Shown one piece after another: positions 9,301 through 13,399 of a stretch of DNA of 13,399 nt. Both the position numbers and the translations under genes were made by a program. Below the pieces are notes generated by a model, which was not told the DNA's origin, did no database searches, and saw only the letters and a list, made by a program, of their open reading frames with translations. Position 1 is the stretch's first letter. The number at the start of each line of letters is the position of its first letter. The stretch is from DATATB01 sp036268995 (GTDB lineage: Bacteria > Planctomycetota > Planctomycetia > Pirellulales > PNKZ01), in NCBI GenBank assembly GCA_036268995.1, contig DATATB010000021.1:1-13399 (forward strand). The letters run 5' to 3'.

Positions 9301-9572
9301 ATGGCCGGCCCGGAACTGCCGCCGGCGAGGATCGCCGCGCGGCTGTCGAGGCGCAGGTCGCCGCTCTGCTTGTCCTCGCCGTGGCACTTGAAACACCGCT
9401 GAACCAGCAGCGGCCGGACTTCTTTTTCGAAAAAGATCGCGTCGGCCCGGACGGTTTGCGGTTTTGCCAACGGCGTCGCGGCTTGCAATGCCGCAAGCGG
9501 CGTTAGCCAAACCGCCAGCACGCGGCACAAATGCAAAAGGCTGCGGCAGCCGGTTCTTGCTCGGTTGCTCAT
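6315..9572 (-). CDS. PSD1-type protein: cytochrome-like domain, DUF1549, DUF1553, with LamG-like insertion
   Basis: From ATG at 9572 the product has 1085 residues. A signal peptide covers residues 1-32 (hydrophobic LLHLCRVLAVWLTPLAALQA). A Planctomycete cytochrome C-type domain follows, with CFKCH at 60-64 as a possible covalent haem site and EMPPKGKLS near 111-119. DUF1549 spans about 178-390 and holds a second CxxCH, CARCHDHKFDP, from 363. A coiled-coil-like linker lies at about 405-505. DUF1553 runs from about 562 (RAALARWLTQPENPLTGRVIVNR) to about 810. A LamG/concanavalin-like domain (about 840-1055: FTVEAFVLP, YYLAAAVRLA, FFDGLIDDVRLSDAAL) is inserted before the DUF1553 end, LTDFCHALLNSSEFLYVE. 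Function of the family is unknown; an exported role linked to carbohydrate use is often suggested. The frame opens at 9656, but only the 9572 start places the signal peptide at the N-terminus. DUF1501 and dehydrogenase genes follow. Confidence 0.93.
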   Translation of the reverse strand: MSNRARTGCRSLLHLCRVLAVWLTPLAALQAATPLAKPQTVRADAIFFEKEVRPLLVQRCFKCHGEDKQSGDLRLDSRAAILAGGSSGPAIVPGKPDESLLVEAIRYESLEMPPKGKLSEAQVATLTRWVQLGAPWPGAANSEKGGRPARPEDKISDEDRRWWAFQPVASVKPPTAADPWIRNDLDRFILDKLRHTGLTPAPEASRRALIRRAYFDLWGLPPSPEEVEAFVRDPAPDAYERLIDRLLDAPQYGERSARHWLDLVRYADSDGYRIDDYRPQAWRYRDYVIAAFNADKPYDRFVQEQLAGDELFPGDPDALVATGYLRHWIYEYNSRDVRGQWSIILNDITDTTGDVFLGLGLQCARCHDHKFDPLLQRDYFRLQAFFAPLLPRDDLLAASSEQQADHARKAATWEAATADLRRQIAELEAPYRLKATEAAINKFPDDIQAMLRKPVAERLPLEQQLAELAYRQVLYEFGRLDRTFKGERKEQILALRRKLAQFDKLRPPPLPLAMTATDVGPLAPELTIPKKGNAPIEPGFITLLDPEPARIELLPGAPNSTGRRAALARWLTQPENPLTGRVIVNRVWQDHFGHGLATNASDFGRLGEPPSHPELLDWLAAKFIRDGWSLKRLHKLILTSATYRQAADHPDSRVAQLRDPDNRLLWRGGVRRLEAEQIRDALFAASGELDHTAGGPGVPGDRPRRAIYCRIMRNTRDPLLDVFDAPYWFNSASSRDTTTTPVQSLLLVNSQWMLHRAHALAERLRREEPSNRQRRVERAYQLAFGRAPTAGELRAAEQFLDAQMRRIQPETAGSAEAKFVIGKIPYRDGQAAVCDPDGPQRAFQVAAAEPLPAGDFTVEAFVLPRSIYPSGEVRTVAATWDGNAKQAGWLFGITGKGSRRKPQTLVLQVFADKLGGTFGEEAIFSDQHIQLDKPYYLAAAVRLAADGPGSVTFYVKDLSNDDEPLLVARVPHSITGGLSGRHPLGIGSRSLGRRGFFDGLIDDVRLSDAALGVEQLLFTNEATNRHTMGYWQFEPKPGVFEDSSGHALQIQPAETAGPAHVNLEEAALTDFCHALLNSSEFLYVE

Positions 9573-9608
9573 GGCGTGCGGTGAGGGATTGGCGGGGCGG
9601 GATGGACG

Positions 9609-9627
9609 CTTCACCGGCCGGGTGAAG
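9609..9627 (-). promoter_or_regulatory. small hairpin in the PSD1 leader
   Basis: CTTCACC and GGTGAAG form a perfect 7-bp stem around GGCCG, 37 bp upstream of the chosen PSD1 start. It would lie in the 5' untranslated part of the message. A role in message stability or translation is possible but not shown. Confidence 0.3.
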
Positions 9628-9656
9628 ACTTGATTGATGATATCCGAAACCGCCAT

Positions 9657-9681
9657 GATTTGCTCGTCGGATCGGCAAATC
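9657..9681. promoter_or_regulatory. inverted repeat upstream of the PSD1 gene, possible operator
   Basis: GATTTGC at 9657-9663 and GCAAATC at 9675-9681 are perfect inverted half-sites with 11 bp between them, so their centres are 18 bp apart. This fits a dimeric regulator, and the site is AT-richer than its surroundings. It lies 85 bp upstream of the PSD1 start. Chance occurrence cannot be excluded. Confidence 0.25.
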
Positions 9682-9748
9682 CTGGCGCGGCGGTCGCATC
9701 GGCGAATAGGCAGCTACACTCGCCGCAACGCGGCGGGGCCGTTGCTTC

Positions 9749-9932
9749 GCCCCGGAGGGGCCGAAAGTCAATAGCCAGGGGCGTGAGCCCCTGGACGCTC
9801 GGCCCGATCGCGCCGCCGAGCCCCGCAGGGGCGACAGTCTCTGTCGCCCTTTCAGGGCTCAACGGTCTCTCCGCGTGCGTTTCCCAGGGCTCACGCCCCT
9901 GGCTAACGACTTCCGCCCCTGCGGGGCTCGGC
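9749..9932. repeat. nested inverted-repeat cluster of CAGGGGC(G)-type units
   Basis: An arm at 9749-9794 recurs inverted at 9884-9927 with two one-base gaps and few mismatches; its core is AGCCAGGGGCGTGAG, present inverted as CTCACGCCCCTGGCT. Inside, 9815-9833 (GCCGAGCCCCGCAGGGGCG) is the exact inverse of 9914-9932, so parts of the right arm can pair with two left-side partners. The centre around 9819-9860 forms a third, imperfect hairpin (16 of 19 positions) around GTCTC. The whole is about 184 bp, has no coding sequence, and lies between divergent genes. It reads as a dispersed non-coding repeat family with alternative pairings rather than as a gene. Confidence 0.8.
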
Positions 9933-9988
9933 GATGTGTTTCGGATATTTCGCGCTGCTTACGCGCAAGACGGCCACTAAGGCCGAAA

Positions 9989-10020
9989 TTGCTTTCGGTG
10001 CCGGCGAGACGTGGGATAAT
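9989..10020 (+). promoter_or_regulatory. candidate promoter of the lipoprotein gene
   Basis: GATAAT at 10015-10020 is a good -10 match. A TTGCTT at 9989-9994 resembles a -35 box but leaves a 20-bp spacer, longer than usual; TTTCGG at 9993-9998 would give 16 bp with a weaker match. The lipoprotein start lies 53 bp downstream. Position supports it; the spacing weakens it. Confidence 0.28.
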
Positions 10021-10060
10021 GGGCGTATCGAGGCGGGACGAATCGGGCTTGGCGTAACAG

Positions 10061-10065
10061 AGGAG
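10061..10065 (+). promoter_or_regulatory. Shine-Dalgarno sequence of the lipoprotein gene
   Basis: AGGAG ends 8 bases before ATG at 10074. It chooses this ATG over the second in-frame ATG at 10080. Confidence 0.75.
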
Positions 10066-10073
10066 CAACCCGA

Positions 10074-11168
10074 ATGCGCATGGCGACGATTTTTGTGTGC
10101 TTGGCGATGCTGGTTCACGGAGCGGGCTGTAGTCGAGGGCGGCCCGAGCCGTCGACTCCGCTGGTGTCGGCCGCGCAGTTGCCGCAAACGGATGTTCTGC
10201 CATACCCCGACGGCCCGATTGTCGCGGGCCGGAACTACGTGTATTGCGCGACGTTCCAACTGGCTTGGGACAAAGTGCGCGAGCAGGTGGATGGCAAGCC
10301 GGTGCTGTTGGCCGGCAGCCCGGAAATGGCAACCCGGCTGAACGAGCATCACTCGGATGCTTTCCATCTTTCGCCAGAAAGCTACCTGGCAATGGCCGGC
10401 AGGACGGATCAAGGCATCGTCGCCAAGATCCGTGAAACGATGGCCGATCGGTTTCCGAATGCCACGCTGGGCGTGCCCGACCCTCCGCGGGATACGGTGC
10501 TGTACATCTATAGCTACCTTTCGCGGAACATGCCGTTCGCGGAAGATTTTGAAACGCCTTCATCCATTGAGTTCCACGCGGCGGGCAGGATCAGGCAGGT
10601 TCCGGCTTTTTCCGCGACGTTCGATCCCGATAAGGCGAAAGATCGGGCCTGGAGGAAACAGGTCACGATACTCGATTATCGCGATGACGATGATTTCGTC
10701 CTGCGGCTGAACACGACGCTCGAGGACGACGAACTGATTCTGGCGAAGGTCAACCCGGAGGGAACGTTGGCCGCGACGCTGGAAGCGGTCGAACGTCGGG
10801 TCAAGGCGGCTGGGGAAAAGAGTCGCGGTGATGAAGCCAGCATGCCTGAAGAGGGTGACCATTTGCAGGTCCCGATGATTTCGCTAGGCGTCGAGCGTGA
10901 TTATCCCGAAGTGACGAAGCGCGAATTCCAAAACTCACAATTACCGGATCTCGGCATCGGCGAAGCTCGCCAGGGAATTCGGTTTTATTTGGATCAACGC
11001 GGCGCGCGGCTGGAATCACGCTCGGGCGTTCTCATGGTCACGACGTCCGAGGTCCGCCGTTCGTTCATATTCGACAAAGCTTTCCTGCTTTACATGAAGC
11101 GGAAAAGCGCCAGCGCTCCGTATTTCGCAATGTGGATAGGAAATGCTGAACTGCTGAAGCAGCCGTAG
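10074..11168 (+). CDS. predicted lipoprotein with serpin-like fold
   Basis: The 364-residue product starts with a short lipoprotein signal (MRMATIFVCLAMLVHGAGC, lipid-carrying Cys19), so it should be membrane-anchored and face outward. The rest shows a serpin-like order of elements: TVLYIYSYLSRNMPFAEDFE (141-160) resembles the strand with NAIYFKGxWxxPF; DDELILAKVNPEGTLAATLEAVE (218-240) resembles the LPxxxxLxxLE segment; LQVPMISLGVERDY (264-277) resembles the VxLPKFKxExxYDL strand; GIRFYLDQRGARLES (301-315) resembles the hinge VxEEGTEAxA; FIFDKAFLLYMKRK (331-344) and PYFAMWIGNAELL (349-361) resemble the final PFLFxI and ILFxGRV strands. The hinge lacks the run of small residues that inhibitory serpins need and the reactive loop is very short, so protease inhibition is doubtful. 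This is a by-eye match to a remote family. The gene is convergent with murG, 33 bp apart. Confidence 0.85.
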   Translation: MRMATIFVCLAMLVHGAGCSRGRPEPSTPLVSAAQLPQTDVLPYPDGPIVAGRNYVYCATFQLAWDKVREQVDGKPVLLAGSPEMATRLNEHHSDAFHLSPESYLAMAGRTDQGIVAKIRETMADRFPNATLGVPDPPRDTVLYIYSYLSRNMPFAEDFETPSSIEFHAAGRIRQVPAFSATFDPDKAKDRAWRKQVTILDYRDDDDFVLRLNTTLEDDELILAKVNPEGTLAATLEAVERRVKAAGEKSRGDEASMPEEGDHLQVPMISLGVERDYPEVTKREFQNSQLPDLGIGEARQGIRFYLDQRGARLESRSGVLMVTTSEVRRSFIFDKAFLLYMKRKSASAPYFAMWIGNAELLKQP

Positions 11169-11191
11169 TACAGGTATTCGATACGGGAACA

Positions 11192-11216
11192 CTAATCGGC
11201 GCTAATCTACACTAAT
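11192..11216. repeat. three CTAAT repeats at exact 10-bp spacing, overlapping the murG stop
   Basis: CTAAT occurs at 11192, 11202 and 11212, one per 10 bp, with related spacers (CGGCG, CTACA). The murG stop codon (TAG, 11202-11204 on the minus strand) lies inside the middle unit. The block sits in the 33-bp gap and the last codons between two convergent genes. It is a short periodic repeat of unknown role. Confidence 0.6.
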
Positions 11217-12371
11217 GAATTGCGTTTCGCTGAGCGAAATGTCTGCGGCGAGGCCGATCGGCCCTTTGCACACGGCACGAATCTGCTCGGCCACTCGATC
11301 CGCGGCCAGCGGATGGGCTAGCGACTGCATGGCACGGCTCATGTCGGCTCGTTGATTGCCGTCGATCACGAGCGCGGCCAACGACTGGGCCAGGATGCGT
11401 TGCTCGTCAGCAACCTCGAGCCGCTCGGGCTGCCATATCCGGCAGGCGCCGGCACGCTCGAACACTTGGGCGTTGCAACGTTGATGATCGTGCGCCGCCG
11501 CGGCCCACGGACAGACGATTGCCGGCACCCCGGCGGCGGCCAGCTCGGCCAGTGTCGTGCCGCCCGCACGCGAGATCACCAGGTTGGCGCGGCTCAACAA
11601 GTCGGGCATGTCGTCGACGAAACTCGTGGTTTCCGCGTCGATGTCCAGCGTGCGATAGCGCTCGCCGACCGCTTCGGCATCGGCCGGTCCGGTCTGATGT
11701 ACGATCCGCCAACCGGCAAGCCTCTGACCGGCAAGCGCCAAGATCTGCGGCACCGCGGTGTTCAATTGCCGCGATCCGCCGCTGCCGCCGAGAACGATCA
11801 ACAGGCGAGCGCCGGCGGAATTCCGATTCCGCCGTTCATGGCGATCAAATCCCTCGCGGATGGGATTGCCGGTCAGCAGCACGCGGCCGGCAGTGCGCGG
11901 CAAACCGGCGCGGGCTTCGTCAAAGGCCAGGCACACGAGGCTCGCATGCGGGGCGAGCCAGCGATTGGCTCGGCCGGCGACGGCGTTTTGCTCGAGCAAC
12001 ACGAGCGGCACGCGTGCCTTGGCCGCTGCGTGCGCCAGCGGCACACTGGCGAATCCACCCAGGCCGACGACCACGTCCGGCCGCTCGGCGGCGAGCCAGG
12101 CCCGCGCTTGGGTCAGTCCGCGGCGGTGCGCTAATATAAATGACACGAGCCGGTCGGGCCGCAAACGAAACGGCCGGCAGTCGATCGCCAGATAGCGATA
12201 GCCGGCCTGGGCCACGAGCCGGCGTTCGAACTCGCGTCCGCTGCCGGCGAAGGTGATGCGCGTCGCGGGGTCCAACTTCACAAGACTCGCCGCAACAGCC
12301 AGGCCGGGGACTAAATGTCCGCCGGTTCCGCCGCCGGAAAAGACGACATGCCGCGAGTGATCTTGAGCCAT
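11202..12371 (-). CDS. murG: UDP-N-acetylglucosamine:undecaprenyl-PP-MurNAc-pentapeptide GlcNAc transferase (MurG)
   Basis: MurG adds GlcNAc to lipid I to make lipid II at the inner face of the cytoplasmic membrane. The 389-residue product has the GT-B fold marks: GGGTGGH at 13-19, GLGGFASVP at 103-111, EQNAVAGRANR at 127-137, TGNPIR at 167-172, GGSGGS at 195-200, and the UDP-GlcNAc-binding stretch SRAGGTTLAELAAAGVPAI (267-285, with Glu276), followed by HDHQRCNA at 294-301. The frame opens at 12539, but the extra 56 codons lie in mraY; ATG at 12371 places the family N-terminus correctly and leaves 11 bp after the mraY stop, so the two are surely co-transcribed. The last 20 or so residues (after AEQIRAVC) exceed the usual family end and finish inside the CTAAT repeat. 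Confidence 0.96.
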   Translation of the reverse strand: MAQDHSRHVVFSGGGTGGHLVPGLAVAASLVKLDPATRITFAGSGREFERRLVAQAGYRYLAIDCRPFRLRPDRLVSFILAHRRGLTQARAWLAAERPDVVVGLGGFASVPLAHAAAKARVPLVLLEQNAVAGRANRWLAPHASLVCLAFDEARAGLPRTAGRVLLTGNPIREGFDRHERRNRNSAGARLLIVLGGSGGSRQLNTAVPQILALAGQRLAGWRIVHQTGPADAEAVGERYRTLDIDAETTSFVDDMPDLLSRANLVISRAGGTTLAELAAAGVPAIVCPWAAAAHDHQRCNAQVFERAGACRIWQPERLEVADEQRILAQSLAALVIDGNQRADMSRAMQSLAHPLAADRVAEQIRAVCKGPIGLAADISLSETQFISVD

Positions 12372-12382
12372 GCCGCGTCTCG

Positions 12383-13354
12383 CTAGAGTTTCGCCCACGC
12401 CGGCCAATTCAGCAGGCCGACCAGGGCGCAGACGAGCCCTGCCAGCCAGAACCGGGCCACGATCCGCTTTTCGGGCCAGCCCAGGAATTGAAAATGATGA
12501 TGCAGCGGCGCGCAGCGAAAAATCCGCCGCTTGCGCCATTTAAAGTAACCCACCTGCACAAGCACACTGGCCGCTTCGGCCACCAGCACGCCGCCGATGG
12601 CCAGCAGCCGCAGTTCTTGCCCGAGCAGCAGCGCCATGAGTCCGAGTATGCCGCCCAAGGCGAGCGAGCCGGTGTCGCCCATAAAGACCCGCGCCGGGTG
12701 GCGATTGAACCACAGGAAGCCGAGCGTCGCGCCGCAAGTGGCCGAAGCGATGACCAGGCAAGTGCCCGCGCCCGAGCGATAGGCGATCCAGGCCCAAGCG
12801 GCGGCTGCCACCACGACCAGTCCGCCGGCCAGCCCATCCAGGCCATCGGCCAGATTGACGGCGTTGGCACTGGCGACCAGGACGAGCGTGGCCCAAGGGA
12901 CGAACAGCCAAACCGGCCCAACGGCCGGCTGCCACTTGGCGACGAGCATTGCAACGACGCCACCGGCGGCCAGTTGCCCGGCGAATTTGGCGCGAACGGC
13001 GAGCCCGCGACAGCGGCCGCGAGTTTTTAGCCAATCGTCCAGCATTCCCAACGAGGCGAAGCCGGCCAGCGCGATCAAGGCCAGCCAGAGCTGTGGGTCA
13101 TGCAGATTGCCCAGTGTCAGCAACGTGATCGCCAGGCTGGCGACGATGAACAGACCGCCCATGAGCGGCGTGCCGGTTTTGGCGGCATGCAGCTGTTGCA
13201 ATTTCGGCGAATCGCTCTGGTTGCGTTCGCGATAGCGCGAGGTCAGCCAGGCGATCGTGGGGCGGCCCAGGAGCAGGGCCAGCAGCAGGCTGAGGAGGAA
13301 GGGGAGCAAAGAATGAGGAAGTCGGAATGATGAATGATGAATGGAAAACGCCAA
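12383..13354 (-). CDS. mraY: phospho-MurNAc-pentapeptide transferase (MraY)
   Basis: MraY moves phospho-MurNAc-pentapeptide from UDP to undecaprenyl phosphate, making lipid I in the cytoplasmic membrane. The product (323 residues from the TTG at 13354) is polytopic and carries the family marks: KTGTPLMGG at 59-67, the Asp pair MLDDW at 104-108, NAVNLADGLDGLA at 164-176, FMGDTGSLALGG at 224-235 and the MraY-type APLHHHFQ at 282-289. Length matches short MraY proteins of about 324 residues. The start is uncertain: the frame stays open to the window edge, TTG at 13354 has no visible ribosome site, and the first 10 or so codons read through a GAATGAT repeat. A second TTG at codon 16 (13309) would begin just before the first membrane helix. 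murG follows after 11 bp. Confidence 0.95.
   Translation of the reverse strand: MAFSIHHSSFRLPHSLLPFLLSLLLALLLGRPTIAWLTSRYRERNQSDSPKLQQLHAAKTGTPLMGGLFIVASLAITLLTLGNLHDPQLWLALIALAGFASLGMLDDWLKTRGRCRGLAVRAKFAGQLAAGGVVAMLVAKWQPAVGPVWLFVPWATLVLVASANAVNLADGLDGLAGGLVVVAAAAWAWIAYRSGAGTCLVIASATCGATLGFLWFNRHPARVFMGDTGSLALGGILGLMALLLGQELRLLAIGGVLVAEAASVLVQVGYFKWRKRRIFRCAPLHHHFQFLGWPEKRIVARFWLAGLVCALVGLLNWPAWAKL
13325..13343. repeat. short tandem repeat of GAATGAT at the mraY 5' end
   Basis: Two full GAATGAT units and a partial GAATG lie in tandem at 13325-13343 (plus strand). On the minus strand they would be translated as IHHSSF near the mraY N-terminus. The run is more AT-rich than the rest of the window and looks like non-coding spacer or a dispersed low-complexity repeat. 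Confidence 0.55.
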
Positions 13355-13399
13355 GAACGAGGAATTAAAAACAAATGGGCGGGTCGGACAGGAATTGTC

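Larger units (their letters stand above)
9573..10073. other. divergent intergenic region (501 bp) rich in palindromes
   Basis: This stretch lies between the PSD1 gene (leftward) and the lipoprotein gene (rightward) and must hold both promoters. From left to right it contains: a 7-bp hairpin CTTCACC/GGTGAAG at 9609-9627 in the PSD1 leader; an inverted repeat GATTTGC/GCAAATC at 9657-9681; a CGCCGC/GCGGCG hairpin at 9721-9735; the large nested inverted-repeat cluster at 9749-9932; and a candidate promoter just before 10020. Reading frames across it translate only repeat sequence and are not taken as genes. Confidence 0.75.

Noticed and set aside
9573..9656. 28-codon N-terminal extension of the PSD1 protein from ATG at 9656
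   Set aside because: It would bury the signal peptide 40 residues inside and cross the leader hairpin; ATG at 9572 gives a standard export signal.
9749..9932. Possible CRISPR array
   Set aside because: The repeats are inverted and unequally spaced, not direct repeats with regular unique spacers, and no cas gene is near.
9630..10563. Frames on both strands across the intergenic repeat cluster (plus 9630-9980, minus 9859-10563)
   Set aside because: They translate the inverted-repeat units on either strand, and the minus-strand one also overlaps the lipoprotein gene; no family resemblance.
12372..12539. 56-codon N-terminal extension of MurG
   Set aside because: It overlaps the 3' end of mraY in another frame, and the family N-terminus with GGGTGGH starts properly from ATG at 12371.

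Overview
The window reads as chromosomal DNA of a GC-rich planctomycete, most likely of the Pirellulales type. The evidence is a Planctomycetes-type cytochrome/DUF1549/DUF1553 gene followed by a DUF1501 gene, an isolated copy of the N-terminal module found on planctomycete Ser/Thr kinases, and several palindromic intergenic repeats. There are ten protein genes, two of them touching the window edges. No tRNA, rRNA, CRISPR array, transposase or phage gene was seen.

Left part (1-3100): the first 65 codons of a class I SAM-dependent methyltransferase point left off the edge. Divergent from it are a radical SAM enzyme with extra C-terminal cysteines and, 68 bp further, a secreted lyase related to pectate lyase family 10 (PL10).

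Middle part (3101-9572, all genes on the minus strand): transcription runs from a large exported PSD1-type protein (cytochrome-like CxxCH motifs, DUF1549, DUF1553 with an inserted LamG-like domain), across a 222-bp spacer holding a double palindromic element, into a Tat-exported DUF1501 protein, and 9 bp later into a short-chain dehydrogenase. An inverted repeat separates these from a 127-residue protein that looks like the start of a planctomycete protein kinase, cut off after the third strand of the N-lobe with its catalytic lysine replaced. Two small hairpins with mutually complementary loops lie between this gene and the convergent lyase gene.

Right part (9573-13399): a 501-bp divergent intergenic region carries a nested inverted-repeat cluster and the likely promoters of the PSD1 gene and of a plus-strand lipoprotein gene. 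Most of the lipoprotein resembles the serpin fold, with an altered reactive-loop hinge. Convergent to it are mraY and murG in direct succession, encoding the two lipid steps of peptidoglycan precursor synthesis. Both ends of this pair run into short repeats (CTAAT at 10-bp spacing over the murG stop, a GAATGAT repeat over the mraY 5' end).

The genes do not form one obvious pathway. The clearest functional units are mraY-murG (cell envelope) and PSD1-DUF1501-SDR (exported proteins of unknown substrate, possibly carbohydrate-related, plus a cytoplasmic oxidoreductase). Three start codons were moved inward from the longest reading frame: DUF1501 to GTG at 6092, PSD1 to ATG at 9572, murG to ATG at 12371.
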